This document shows, in pieces, positions 15,246 through 23,884 of a DNA stretch of 40,868 nt (its first letter is position 1; the number at the start of each line of letters is the position of its first letter). The position numbers and the translations under genes were made by a program. Source of the DNA: an uncultured Desulfotomaculum sp. (GTDB lineage: Bacteria; Bacillota; Desulfotomaculia; Desulfotomaculales; Desulfotomaculaceae). The stretch lies in the NCBI GenBank assembly GCA_946411205.1, contig CAMKDG010000014.1, positions 1 to 40,868 on the forward strand, given 5' to 3'. The notes under the pieces are model-generated. The model made no database searches. It was given only the letters and a program-made list of their open reading frames with translations, and was not told the DNA's origin.

Positions 15246-16040
15246 CTACTTGAGTCCAATCATTTTTCGTAAAGCGCTGAACAAACCGCTTGGCTCTTCC
15301 AGGTTCATTAAAGGTACATTTTCACCCATAATGCGGCGGGTAATGTTGCGGTAAGCCTGTCCACTAAGGGACTTATCATCCCTTACGACGGTTTCACCTT
15401 TGTTGGTGGTGACCACTACCTGTTCATCCTCAGGAACCACACCCAGCAAATCAATGGCCAAAATTTCGTTCATATCATCAATACTCATCATGTCACCACG
15501 GTTGACCATCTTAGGGCGATAGCGATTAATAATGAGTTTGGGTTCTCTCAAATCTGCTGCTTCCAACAGCCCAATAATCCGGTCAGCATCCCGTACAGCA
15601 GAGACTTCCGGAGTCGTCACCACAATGGCTCTGTCCGCACCAGCAATGGCGTTTTTAAAGCCCTGTTCAATACCCGCTGGGCAGTCGATAATGACATAAT
15701 CAAATTCTTTCCGCAGTTCCTCACAAAGTTCTATCATTTGCTCTGGATTAACGGCGGTTTTGTCCTTTGTTTGGGCAGCAGGCAATAAATGTAGCCCCTC
15801 ATACCGTTTATCCTTAATCAGTGCCTGACGCAAGCGGCAGACTCCGGTGGTAACATCTACAATATCGTAGACGATTCTGTTTTCCAATCCTAAAACCACA
15901 TCTAAGTTGCGCAGTCCAATGTCGGCATCCACCAAACAAACTTTTTTACTAGCAGCAGCAAGCCCTGTCCCTAGGTTGGCGGTGGTAGTGGTTTTGCCAA
16001 CTCCCCCCTTACCGGAAGTGACCACGATGACTTCACCCAT
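15246..16040 (-). CDS. minD: Septum site-determining ATPase MinD
   Basis: Membrane-binding ParA/Mrp-type ATPase of 264 residues that recruits MinC. It has the deviant Walker A motif SGKGGVGKTTTTANLG, VDADIGLRNLDVVLG, the Walker B-like YVIIDCPAG and the C-terminal amphipathic membrane-targeting helix LFSALRKMIGLK. The ATG follows AAGGAGG. Between minC and minE in the expected order. Confidence 0.98.
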   Translation of the reverse strand: MGEVIVVTSGKGGVGKTTTTANLGTGLAAASKKVCLVDADIGLRNLDVVLGLENRIVYDIVDVTTGVCRLRQALIKDKRYEGLHLLPAAQTKDKTAVNPEQMIELCEELRKEFDYVIIDCPAGIEQGFKNAIAGADRAIVVTTPEVSAVRDADRIIGLLEAADLREPKLIINRYRPKMVNRGDMMSIDDMNEILAIDLLGVVPEDEQVVVTTNKGETVVRDDKSLSGQAYRNITRRIMGENVPLMNLEEPSGLFSALRKMIGLK

Positions 16041-16086
16041 ATTATAAGTCCTCCTTACTATGCCAATCGTTTGTGCGATTTAATTC

Positions 16087-16497
16087 TTATTTAAAGCTAG
16101 AATTAAAGGTTTCTATGGTAACCACACCATTTTTGATCCGGGCCAGTTCCGGATAATCCGGGTCTGAGATCTCTTCTTCAGGAGGTCTGGTAATGTGGTT
16201 GGCAATTCGTAACTGGGTAGGTCTCAGCCGAAAGGCCAGAATAACTGCATTGGCGTCCCCCTTGGCACCAGCATGGACAACCCCACGCAAGGCCCCCATG
16301 ACAACAATATTGCCGGTTGCCACTATTTCGGCTCCAGGGTTGACATCCCCCAGCACCACTACGTTACCATCGTGATATACACTTTGTCCGGAGCGTAGGG
16401 TTCTTTGCACCAAAACAGTATTATCATCCACTAATTCTTCTAATTCCACTGGTAAGTTATTGATGGCGCTATTTTGAGCGGCTATTCCATTGGTCAA
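16087..16497 (-). CDS. minC: MinC lacking the N-terminal FtsZ-inhibitory domain
   Basis: A 136-residue protein that matches only the C-terminal beta-helix domain of MinC, the part that dimerises and binds MinD: RSGQSVYHDGNVVVLGDV, PGAEIVATGNIVVMGALRG, AGAKGDANAVILAFRL. Typical MinC is about 210-230 residues with an N-terminal FtsZ-antagonising domain. Here only about 27 residues (TNGIAAQNSAINNLPVELEE) precede the domain. The TTG start has a strong GGGAGG 9 bases upstream, and a terminator plus the mrdA gene end lie within 125 bases, so no N-terminal half is hidden upstream. Either the domain was lost in this lineage, or another protein carries it. Confidence 0.85.
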   Translation of the reverse strand: MTNGIAAQNSAINNLPVELEELVDDNTVLVQRTLRSGQSVYHDGNVVVLGDVNPGAEIVATGNIVVMGALRGVVHAGAKGDANAVILAFRLRPTQLRIANHITRPPEEEISDPDYPELARIKNGVVTIETFNSSFK

Positions 16498-16565
16498 GAT
16501 AAACTACCTCCCGTTACCCTCTACTTTCAATTCTACAGAGGAGTACCAATTCCTTCTAAAGATGG

Positions 16566-16592
16566 ATAAAAAAAAGAGGCCATAAGCCCCGT
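16566..16592 (-). terminator. Terminator between mrdA and minC
   Basis: On the minus strand GGGGC and GGCCTC-type arms pair (5-bp GC stem with a G-T pair, 5-base loop) and are followed by nine T residues. It ends the mre-mrdA transcript, so the min genes presumably have a promoter between here and 16498. Confidence 0.65.
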
Positions 16593-16621
16593 TAATGTGA
16601 GATAATTAGACATTTTGCCAA

Positions 16622-18610
16622 TTAATCATTGCTATAGACTATATTGTGTTTGAGCTCCACATCCACTTTAAAATAAGCAGCAAAGATATCTCTGGCCACC
16701 GGAGCTGCCGCTGTTCCACCATGCCCACCGTAATCAATGACTGTGGCTACAGCTATTTCTGGGTTATCATAGGGGGCATACCCCACAAAAAGACCGTGGT
16801 CATCCCTATTTTGTACCTGAGCCGTACCGGTTTTAGCAGCCACTGCTACAGGAAACTCTCTAAACACACCGGCTGCCGTTCCATTCGTGGCAACTCGGCG
16901 CATCCCCTCCTGGAGAATTTTAAAAACCTCGGGTTTAATCTGGGCTTCACTAAGCTTCGTAGGCTTAAATTCTTCCAGAGTTTTACCATCATTAGATACA
17001 ATTTTTTCCACCAAGTAAGGCTTCCACCTTACTCCATTGTTGGCCAGCATCGCGGCATAATTTACCAATTGCAAGGGGGTGTAGGAGTTATAGCCCTGGC
17101 CAATGGACATATTTAACGTATCATAAACCTGCCAATTTAAATCCCAGGTATATTGGTTATATTCGTCTTTAATCTTTTTAATTTCCTTTTGTTTGGCTTT
17201 TTCTAGATCTTCTTTTTCTTTTGCGGTCGTTGCATTTTCCAGCAAAGGTTTATATTTTTCTTCCACCTTCTTGTACCGAGGCTGATAGACAGCCTCTAAG
17301 AATTCCTTATTACGCTTATACTTATATTCCGGCGTCGGTACATTACCCCTAGATTCACCGGGAATTTCAATGCCGGTTAATTCACCAAAACCAAACATTT
17401 TGGCATATTTACCAATTAAATCAACCCCCAAAAAACGATGCCCTAGGGTGATGAAGAAATTATTACAGGATACCTCCAGGGCTTTTAGAATATCCACTCG
17501 GCCATGACCAACCCTATTCGAATCGGCTATCCTCATATTCCCAAAGGCATAATAGGGTGAATCGGTGATCGTAAAGCTAGTATCTATTTTTCCAGTATCC
17601 AAGGCTGCCGCACCCACGACCATTTTAAAGGTTGATCCAGGTGGGTATACCTGGATGGTTCTATTAGGTAAGGCACTGCTTTTTTGCAGGTCTTCCCACT
17701 GCTTCTGACTTAAGCCCTTGATCCAAATGGAAGGCTCGTAGGTAGGATAACTGGCCATGGCTCGGATGGCACCGGTTCGCACATCAATGGCTACGGTAGC
17801 ACCACCTTTAGCTTCGTGACCGATTTTTCTCATGGCCAAAACTTGTCTTTCCAGGGCGGCTTCCGCAGCCTTTTGCACATCGGTATCAATGGTTAAATAC
17901 AGATTATCCCCCGGTGAGGGTTCTTTAATGCCTAAATCCCGAATGGGCCGGGCCTGGGCATCCACTTCCACCTGCCGTGCACCATCTTCGCCCCGCAGGT
18001 AAGCCTCAAAGGAGTTCTCCAGTCCCTCTTGGCCATACATATCGCCCAATTTATAAGTGTTTTTTTCCTTTTTTTGCTGTTCCTCTAACTGGTCCTTCTT
18101 AATTTCCTGTACATACCCTAACACATGGGACAGTGTCGAGCCAAAGGGGTAATTCCGCACAGGTTCCACATCAATGACTACCCCAGGCAAAGCCAATCGC
18201 TGTTCTTCAAGGGCTGTAATAGTTTCCAGCGGGACATCGGTAGCCAGACGCACTGATTGATAAAGTCTTAGCTGGTGTTCTTCCAGCCTTTTCATAATTT
18301 CCTGGGGGTCCATGTTCAATATCTCCGCCACTTTATGAATCACACGGTCAGTGTCCTTCAAGCCCAAATAAAACAGTGAAACAGTATACACCGGCTTGTT
18401 ACCAACAACCTTAACCCCATGCCGATCAAATATTTCGCCTCTGGGCGCCATAATGGGGGTTAGTCGCATGTGATTTTGTTTGGCTAAAGTTTCAAATTTT
18501 GCCGTTGTAAAAAGTTGCAGATAGGCCAAACGGCCAATCAGAATGGCAAAAATAAGGGAAACCAGTACGAGGAGCACACGGGCCTTTTTTTCAATAATTT
18601 TCCTTTCCAA
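16622..18610 (-). CDS. mrdA: Penicillin-binding protein 2 (elongation transpeptidase)
   Basis: Class B PBP of about 662 residues, the transpeptidase partner of RodA. One membrane anchor (about residues 10-30) is followed by the dimerisation/pedestal region (APRGEIFDRHG, NYPFGSTLSHVLGYV). The transpeptidase domain has PPGSTFKM (catalytic SxxK serine at about 326), SCNNF (SxN) and AAKTGTAQV (KTG). A lysine/glutamate-rich insertion of about 60 residues, predicted coiled coil, lies in the transpeptidase domain between NVPTPEY and the conserved DTLNMSIGQGY. TTG at 18610 is chosen (GGAGG 8 bases upstream); a TTG two codons earlier is too close to the site. The gene follows mreD in the mre operon. 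Confidence 0.94.
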   Translation of the reverse strand: MERKIIEKKARVLLVLVSLIFAILIGRLAYLQLFTTAKFETLAKQNHMRLTPIMAPRGEIFDRHGVKVVGNKPVYTVSLFYLGLKDTDRVIHKVAEILNMDPQEIMKRLEEHQLRLYQSVRLATDVPLETITALEEQRLALPGVVIDVEPVRNYPFGSTLSHVLGYVQEIKKDQLEEQQKKEKNTYKLGDMYGQEGLENSFEAYLRGEDGARQVEVDAQARPIRDLGIKEPSPGDNLYLTIDTDVQKAAEAALERQVLAMRKIGHEAKGGATVAIDVRTGAIRAMASYPTYEPSIWIKGLSQKQWEDLQKSSALPNRTIQVYPPGSTFKMVVGAAALDTGKIDTSFTITDSPYYAFGNMRIADSNRVGHGRVDILKALEVSCNNFFITLGHRFLGVDLIGKYAKMFGFGELTGIEIPGESRGNVPTPEYKYKRNKEFLEAVYQPRYKKVEEKYKPLLENATTAKEKEDLEKAKQKEIKKIKDEYNQYTWDLNWQVYDTLNMSIGQGYNSYTPLQLVNYAAMLANNGVRWKPYLVEKIVSNDGKTLEEFKPTKLSEAQIKPEVFKILQEGMRRVATNGTAAGVFREFPVAVAAKTGTAQVQNRDDHGLFVGYAPYDNPEIAVATVIDYGGHGGTAAAPVARDIFAAYFKVDVELKHNIVYSND

Positions 18611-18635
18611 GAGCAACGCCTCCTCTCTATTCGCT

Positions 18636-19136
18636 CTAGGAGTCCCTCTCCCGTAGCCAACCCTTTTGGTTGGAACTATAAAATTTCCAGTAGGTTAATG
18701 GTACCAGCAATGTTGTATAAATGGCGGACGGTAAAATAACTCCCACGATGGCAGAAGAGGGCGGAACCAAAATGTCTAAATAAAACAGTAAGATATAGTA
18801 GGCTAGCTGATTTAAAATCGCCGCAAAAAAGGTCACCAGAGATACAATGACCACGCTTTCTTTATAAAAGCGTGTTTCCGCCAAACCTACAAGATAGCCG
18901 GCTAACATTTTAGTAATGGCGTTGATACCAATATAATTCCCGGTAAATACATCTTGCAACAGGCCCGCCAAAAAACCCAAAAAAGCCCCCTCCTTAGAAC
19001 CACGGAGGAAGCCGTTAAAAACCACCAACATCAGGATCAAATCAGGCTTTACCCCTGCTACTTGTAAAAAAGAAAAGAACGTAGATTGCAGCAGCATCGC
19101 TAGAATGATCAGCAATAAAAAAATAATGGTTCGCAA
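18636..19136 (-). CDS. mreD: Rod shape-determining protein MreD
   Basis: A 166-residue membrane protein of the elongation complex with about five hydrophobic segments (RTIIFLLLIILAMLLQSTFF first). Family features are GVKPDLILMLVVFNGFLRG, KEGAFLGFLAGLLQDVFTG and the conserved late region. The TTG start directly follows the mreC TAA with AAGGTG upstream inside mreC, so translation is coupled. Confidence 0.92.
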   Translation of the reverse strand: MRTIIFLLLIILAMLLQSTFFSFLQVAGVKPDLILMLVVFNGFLRGSKEGAFLGFLAGLLQDVFTGNYIGINAITKMLAGYLVGLAETRFYKESVVIVSLVTFFAAILNQLAYYILLFYLDILVPPSSAIVGVILPSAIYTTLLVPLTYWKFYSSNQKGWLRERDS

Positions 19137-19997
19137 TTAATCACCTTCTATGGGAGGAAGAATGTCTGGATTAAACACATTAGAAATTACCAGAACCTCT
19201 TCCAGTCGGTTAAGATCAGCAAAGGGTACCACCATTGCAGTCTTGAACAACCCGGTGGGCTCGTCCGAGACCTTCACAATACGACCAATGGGTATCCCTT
19301 TGGGGAAGGTACCGCCAATCCCCGAAGTAATAATTACCTGCCCTTTGGTCAATTGCGTATCTTTGGGTACATGGATCAGCCTGGTTTCATCACTGCCCGC
19401 AGTGGTCCCTTCCAATACACCGGGAACCCGGCTATCCTGCACCAGTGCCCCTACACCACTAAGTGGATCTGTAATAAGAATCACCTGGGAGGTCTTATCG
19501 GAAACTGTCACCACTTTACCAGCCAGGCCCGAAGGAGTGACCACAGGCATATCCTTAACTATACCATCCTTACTACCCTTATTCAAGATAACAAAGCCGA
19601 ACCAATTTCCGGGGTCCCGGCCAATAACTGCAGCCGTTTTGGTTTCGAAGTACGCACTATAGGTATCTTGATATTGCAACAGGTTTTTTAAGCGTTCATT
19701 CTCCTGCTTTAATTCTTCTTGTTGGTAGAGCTGTCCCTTTAAAAGTGCAACCTGCTCTTTTAATTCTTTATTTTCCTCTACCATACGGCCCAGGGAGGTA
19801 ATGGAATGGGCTCCTCCGGCAAAGGCATGACCAACTTGCATAAAGATAGACTGGACCGGTGCCAGACCATCCTTAATGGCTGCTTCCATTGGCGTCAAGG
19901 CTTGACGCCCAATATGGGTAAACCGCATGGCCATCAGGGCAATGCCTATCAAGACAGCCAGTAAAATAAAATTCTTATAGGATACTAAGCGGGGCAA
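19137..19997 (-). CDS. mreC: Rod shape-determining protein MreC
   Basis: A 286-residue bitopic protein that links MreB inside to PBP2 outside. One membrane segment (about residues 8-24) is followed by a coiled coil (about 70-105, MVEENKELKEQVALLKGQLY) and the double beta-barrel domain (AAVIGRDPGNWFGFVILNKG, GLAGKVVTVS, TSGIGGTFPKGIPIG, FADLNRLEEVLVI). TTG start; 15 bases after mreB. Length is typical. Confidence 0.95.
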   Translation of the reverse strand: MPRLVSYKNFILLAVLIGIALMAMRFTHIGRQALTPMEAAIKDGLAPVQSIFMQVGHAFAGGAHSITSLGRMVEENKELKEQVALLKGQLYQQEELKQENERLKNLLQYQDTYSAYFETKTAAVIGRDPGNWFGFVILNKGSKDGIVKDMPVVTPSGLAGKVVTVSDKTSQVILITDPLSGVGALVQDSRVPGVLEGTTAGSDETRLIHVPKDTQLTKGQVIITSGIGGTFPKGIPIGRIVKVSDEPTGLFKTAMVVPFADLNRLEEVLVISNVFNPDILPPIEGD

Positions 19998-20012
19998 ACC
20001 TACTCACACCCC

Positions 20013-21044
20013 TTAAGCCAACTTTTTAGGCTGGATTAATACACGTCTTAACACATCGATATTCTCCAGAACCTTGCCAGAACCATAGGCCACTGCCACC
20101 AGAGGCTCTTCTGCCAAATGAACCGGCATACCGGTTTGTTCGCTGACCAGATGATCTAAGCCGCGCAACATGGAACTACCACCAGCCATAACAATTCCCC
20201 GATCCATGATATCTGCAGCCAGTTCCGGGGGGGTCTTTTCCAAGGTCACTTTAATCGCTTCCAAAATAGCTGCCACCGGTTCAGAGAGTGCTTTATAAAT
20301 CTCTGTGGAGGTAATCTGTAGGGTTTTCGGTAAACCGGTTACCAAATCCCGGCCTCTGATCTCTTCGGTTTCTTCCACTTCCAGAGGATAGGCAGTACCA
20401 ATATTAAGTTTAATTTGCTCGGAAGTACGCTCGCCAATCATTAAATTATAGGTGCGTTTAACGTGTTGAATAATGGCATCATCCATTTCATCTCCAGCAA
20501 TACGAATGGATTTGCTGGTAACAATGCCCCCCAGAGAAATTACCGCCACCTCTGTGGTGCCACCACCGATATCAACAATCATATTACCGGTAGGTTCATG
20601 AACTGGTAAACCCGAGCCAATGGCAGCAGCCATTGGTTCTTCTATAAGGTAAGCTTCCCGGGCTCCTGCCTGGAGAGCCGCCTCCCGCACCGCCCGTTCT
20701 TCTACCGCGGTAACCCCAGAAGGAACGCTAATCACAACCCTGGGTTTCACAATAAAGGAGCGACCGCGTAAAGCTTTATTGATAAAGTATTTAATCATAC
20801 TTTGGGTCACATCGAAATCAGCAATAACCCCATCCTTCATGGGACGAATGGCAACAATATTGCCGGGGGTACGCCCAATCATCTGCTTGGCTTCTTCACC
20901 TACAGCCAGCACCTGTCCGGTTTCCCGTTGAATTGCTACTACCGATGGTTCTCTTAATACAATACCCTTTCCCTTTAAATAAACGAGGGTATTGGCAGTG
21001 CCTAAATCTATTCCCATATCCTTGGAAAACATACCAAGTCTCAT
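20013..21044 (-). CDS. mreB: Actin-like cell-shape protein MreB
   Basis: Actin-fold filament protein of 343 residues organising lateral wall synthesis. Nucleotide-binding motifs are [14 protein letters not shown] (phosphate 1), [16 protein letters not shown] (phosphate 2) and [15 protein letters not shown] (adenosine). It begins [13 protein letters not shown]; the N-terminal segment may be a membrane-binding amphipathic part. ATG at 21044 has AGGGGG upstream; the open frame extends to 21071 without a better site. It is downstream of radC. Confidence 0.98.
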   Translation of the reverse strand: MRLGMFSKDMGIDLGTANTLVYLKGKGIVLREPSVVAIQRETGQVLAVGEEAKQMIGRTPGNIVAIRPMKDGVIADFDVTQSMIKYFINKALRGRSFIVKPRVVISVPSGVTAVEERAVREAALQAGAREAYLIEEPMAAAIGSGLPVHEPTGNMIVDIGGGTTEVAVISLGGIVTSKSIRIAGDEMDDAIIQHVKRTYNLMIGERTSEQIKLNIGTAYPLEVEETEEIRGRDLVTGLPKTLQITSTEIYKALSEPVAAILEAIKVTLEKTPPELAADIMDRGIVMAGGSSMLRGLDHLVSEQTGMPVHLAEEPLVAVAYGSGKVLENIDVLRRVLIQPKKLA

Positions 21045-21067
21045 TATACTCGGCCCCCTTAGTGTAC

Positions 21068-21751
21068 TCAAATAAGTCCTTGCGACTTTAGACTGGTGAA
21101 TCTATTATCTCCAATTACAATGTGGTCTAGGACATCTATCCCAATAATTTCTCCTGCTTCTTGTAATCTTTTGGTTAAAGCAATATCTTCCCGACTAGGA
21201 GTCGGATCTCCGCTAGGGTGGTTATGTACTAAAATAACCGCAGCGGCACTACGACGGATGGCTACTTTAAATAATTCCCGAGGATGTACCATTGAGGCAT
21301 TAAGGGTTCCAATAGAGATTGTCTCCTTCGCCAGCACCTGGTTCTTAGTATTTAAAAGTAATGCCAGAAAATACTCTCGATCCATGTTTCGTAAATCTTC
21401 CATTAAAAGAGAACAGACATCCTCCGGGCAACGGATGATCGTTCTTTCTTCCGCAGGCAAGGCAGCTAAGCGCCTACCTAATTCTAAGGCAGCCTTGACT
21501 TGCACAGCTTTAACAGGACCAATTCCCTTGATCTCACTTAACTCCTCTATTGTCGCCTGAGACAATACCCGTAAATCTTTAAAACGGCTTAAAATAGCAG
21601 CAGCCAATTCCATTGCCGAGGACTTTGCAGTGCCTGTCCTAAGCATAATAGCTAGTAAATCAATATCGGAAAGACTGGTTGCCCCTTCTTTTAACATACG
21701 CTCCCGAGGACGTTGTTCCGGGGGTAGTTCTCGAATTATCGGGTATGTCAT
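21068..21751 (-). CDS. radC: RadC family protein (JAB1/MPN domain)
   Basis: A 227-residue RadC protein. The N-terminal helix-hairpin-helix region ([19 protein letters not shown]) is followed by a JAB-type metalloprotease-like domain with the metal site [15 protein letters not shown] and upstream [16 protein letters not shown]. Despite its name it is not established as a DNA repair factor. It sits between maf and mreB, a common order. The ATG overlaps the maf stop codon by 4 bases. Confidence 0.95.
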   Translation of the reverse strand: MTYPIIRELPPEQRPRERMLKEGATSLSDIDLLAIMLRTGTAKSSAMELAAAILSRFKDLRVLSQATIEELSEIKGIGPVKAVQVKAALELGRRLAALPAEERTIIRCPEDVCSLLMEDLRNMDREYFLALLLNTKNQVLAKETISIGTLNASMVHPRELFKVAIRRSAAAVILVHNHPSGDPTPSREDIALTKRLQEAGEIIGIDVLDHIVIGDNRFTSLKSQGLI

Positions 21752-22323
21752 AAGATTTGTACTCCAAACAGCTTTAATACATCTGCTAACTTCGCAACAG
21801 GAAGCCCCACAATGTTAAAGTAACAGCCTCTGATGCTGTCGATAAAAATAGAGGCTTTTCCTTGCACCGCATAAGCGCCCGCTTTATCATAAGACTCCCC
21901 GGTATCTACATACCGCTCAATCTCTTCAACTGTCATAGGTTTAAAGCGAACCGCCGTGACCTGATGTGTCACTACCGTCTTGTCGGTAGCAGCATCTATT
22001 ACAGCCAAACCCGTAAAGACTTCGTGGCTGCGACCTTGTAAACGCTTGATCATCTCCATGGCTTCCTGGCGATCAGCCGGCTTACCTAGCACACTTTGAT
22101 TTAATACCACCAGCGTATCTGCACCTATCACAAGGCCCTGATTTAGCTGGGCTGCCACTGCTGTGGCCTTTCGTTCTGCCAATTGTTCTACTTGCTGGGC
22201 CGGGGACAGTTGTTCATCCATGCTTTCATCCACATCACTAATTTTAATTTCAAAAGATAACCCAAGACTCGCCAACAATTCTTGACGCCTGGGAGATGCA
22301 GAAGCAAGTATGATTGGAATCAC
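21748..22323 (-). CDS. maf: Maf family nucleotide pyrophosphatase
   Basis: A 191-residue Maf protein that hydrolyses non-canonical or canonical nucleoside triphosphates; also called septum formation inhibitor. It has the N-terminal motif ILASASPRRQELLASLGL, then VIGADTLVVL with the catalytic aspartate, LQGRSHEVFTGLAVID, ESYDKAGAYAVQGKAS and GCYFNIVGLPV. GTG at 22323 has GGGGGG 6 bases upstream; the TTG three bases earlier is too close to it. Operon with DUF4321 upstream (22 bases) and radC downstream (4-base overlap). Confidence 0.96.
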   Translation of the reverse strand: MIPIILASASPRRQELLASLGLSFEIKISDVDESMDEQLSPAQQVEQLAERKATAVAAQLNQGLVIGADTLVVLNQSVLGKPADRQEAMEMIKRLQGRSHEVFTGLAVIDAATDKTVVTHQVTAVRFKPMTVEEIERYVDTGESYDKAGAYAVQGKASIFIDSIRGCYFNIVGLPVAKLADVLKLFGVQIL

Positions 22324-22345
22324 CAATAGCCCCCCTATGTTACTG

Positions 22346-22603
22346 TTATAAGCGTTTATACGCCAGAAAACCCAGCAACAACCCTAGCACAGTTACCGGT
22401 CCCAGGGACATGGTTAGCCCAAAGGTAAACTGCAAATAATGAAGATCTAGGGTTGATGGCGTAAGACCGATGGTTGTAAAATTCTTTAATATCGGAAGGT
22501 AGGTGGCAAATGCTTGACCCAGTGCACTGCCAGAAATTCCTCCGGCAAGTAGCAAAATAAGTAACGTCAATGGGCCTTTACCTACTTTAAATGTTCTACT
22601 CAT
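22346..22603 (-). CDS. DUF4321 small membrane protein
   Basis: An 85-residue protein with two hydrophobic segments (PLTLLILLLAGGISGSALGQ and GPVTVLGLLLGFLAYKRL), matching the DUF4321 family found before maf in Clostridia. The function is unknown. ATG at 22603 gives a start (MSRTFKVGKGP) like that of relatives; an in-frame TTG at 22621 lacks a ribosome binding site. First gene of the maf-radC-mreBCD-mrdA operon. Confidence 0.8.
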   Translation of the reverse strand: MSRTFKVGKGPLTLLILLLAGGISGSALGQAFATYLPILKNFTTIGLTPSTLDLHYLQFTFGLTMSLGPVTVLGLLLGFLAYKRL

Positions 22604-22644
22604 AATTTCACCCGTCAGCAAAGGATTAAAATTGCCCTTTCATA

Positions 22645-22673
22645 AGTTTATCATTCACCCCTTAAACTGACAA
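22645..22673 (-). promoter_or_regulatory. Promoter of the DUF4321-maf-radC-mreBCD-mrdA operon
   Basis: On the minus strand TTGTCA (22668-22673) and TAAACT (22645-22650) are 17 bases apart, and transcription would start about 35 bases before the DUF4321 gene. Confidence 0.65.
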
Positions 22674-22703
22674 GCAATTACAGATACTTTAGTAGTCTCC
22701 AAA

Positions 22704-22789
22704 AATAGGATAAATATCCTATTAGAAAAACTAAGGTTTGCTTATGCTATCGAGTTATGCATACAAGCAAGCCTTAGTTTTTCTGATAG
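22704..22789. repeat. Long imperfect inverted repeat with alternative pairing
   Basis: Arms of about 31 bases (22717-22747 and 22757-22789), sharing AGAAAAACTAAGG and its complement, are separated by about ten bases. The first part of the left arm (TATCCTATT) can instead pair with AATAGGATA at 22704-22712, so two structures exclude each other. It lies between the DUF4321 operon promoter and the rex terminator. It could be a small palindromic mobile or REP-like element; related single motifs are near 241, 3397, 29391 and 39219. Confidence 0.6.
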
Positions 22790-22801
22790 GATGGTCTGTA
22801 A

Positions 22802-22840
22802 AAATTATAAAGGTGGTTACAAAAAACCACCTTTATAATT
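22802..22840 (-). terminator. Terminator of rex
   Basis: A perfect 16-bp stem (AATTATAAAGGTGGTT and its complement, 6-base loop) begins at the rex stop codon, and TTTAC follows on the minus strand. Because the arms are A/T-ended it may work in both directions. Confidence 0.85.
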
Positions 22841-23471
22841 ATTTATCTCTAAGCGCTAAATTAAAGGTAAGAATCTCCAATTTAACCGAAAGATCTACAT
22901 TACGTACTTCTACGTGGTTCGGTACATTCAGAGAAAGAGGTGCAAAGTTTAGAATTGCCTCCAACCCTGCCCCTACCATGATATCCGCAATATCTTGAGC
23001 TGCTTTGGAAGGAACTGCAATAATCCCGATTCGGACGTTATGCTCTTGGGCTACCGCCGGTAGATCTTCCAAAGGCATCACTTCTAAATCCGCAATACGC
23101 TTCCCAATTTTAGTTAAATCATTATCGAATACTCCCACAATGGTAAAGCCCCTGTCCTTAAACTCACGGTAGGTAACTAAGGCCGATCCAAGATTACCGG
23201 CTCCCACCATGACTAAATTCCAGGGGTCGGAAAGACCTAGAATTTTTACTGTATACCTGATTAAATCCTTAACATTATAACCAACGCCCCGGGTGCCAAA
23301 TTCGCCAAAATAAGCTAAATCCTTTCTCACCTGGGCTGGACTTACCCCAACACCCTCAGCAATATCCCCAGAGGATACCGTTGTGATCCCTTTTTTGTCT
23401 AAACGTTTAAGAAACCTGGAATATATAGATAATCTCGTAATTGTAGCTTCTGGAATTTTTAGTGCTTTCAC
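22839..23471 (-). CDS. rex: Redox-sensing transcriptional repressor Rex
   Basis: A 210-residue NADH/NAD-sensing repressor of fermentative and respiratory genes. The N-terminal winged helix (about residues 1-80: [30 protein letters not shown] split over the recognition helix) is followed by a Rossmann domain with [16 protein letters not shown] and VGVFDND. The C-terminal swapped helix ends in [18 protein letters not shown]. Weak GTG start (GGATCGGA upstream). It is transcribed alone from 23547-23574. I did not find a convincing Rex operator in the window. Confidence 0.97.
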   Translation of the reverse strand: MKALKIPEATITRLSIYSRFLKRLDKKGITTVSSGDIAEGVGVSPAQVRKDLAYFGEFGTRGVGYNVKDLIRYTVKILGLSDPWNLVMVGAGNLGSALVTYREFKDRGFTIVGVFDNDLTKIGKRIADLEVMPLEDLPAVAQEHNVRIGIIAVPSKAAQDIADIMVGAGLEAILNFAPLSLNVPNHVEVRNVDLSVKLEILTFNLALRDK

Positions 23472-23546
23472 TCCGATCCCGCCCTTTGCAAAAATGAATA
23501 TAGTAAATATTTATTTCAACAAGAATTTTTATTTCTTATTACTTAT

Positions 23547-23574
23547 ATTATAGTAGTAAAACAAGCAGTTGCAA
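23547..23574 (-). promoter_or_regulatory. Promoter of rex
   Basis: On the minus strand TTGCAA (23569-23574) and a perfect TATAAT (23547-23552) are 16 bases apart, about 75 bases before the rex start codon. The 23575-23858 stretch up to the folC terminator is A/T rich; I see nothing else in it. Confidence 0.65.
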
Positions 23575-23858
23575 AGATTATTTGTGAATTCTGTGTCATA
23601 AGTTTTATTTAAATAACTTAACAAAGGCTTTGAAATGACTTTCTAAATATCTTTTAGTAGATATTTTTCGACAAAACTCTACATGTTTTTTCTTTTTGGA
23701 ATGGCTTTATTAAAAAACAGTCTATTTGGACCAGAGTATCTTTTTCACAAGTCTATTTGCTAATAACTTTATAGTAGTATTTGAACTTTTTCTCGATCAT
23801 AACCAATAAACTTGAAATTCTCCAGTCTGTAGTTGACTGGCTTGTCCCTGCAAGAAAA

Positions 23859-23884
23859 ATCACCTCGGTTACTACCGAAGTGAT
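23859..23884 (-). terminator. Terminator containing the folC stop codon
   Basis: On the minus strand ATCACTTCGGT and ACCGAGGTGAT form an 11-bp stem with a 4-base loop, followed by TTTTTC. The folC TAG stop (23872-23874) lies at the loop. Confidence 0.85.

Noticed and set aside
19150..19662. Plus-strand open frame of 170 residues
   Set aside because: Antisense to mreC, low-complexity Ser/Thr/Pro composition typical of a reverse frame.
23472..23858. Rex operator upstream of rex (autoregulation)
   Set aside because: Sequences such as TTGTGAATTC and TTGTTGAAAT match only one half of the TTGTGA-N6-TCACAA type consensus.
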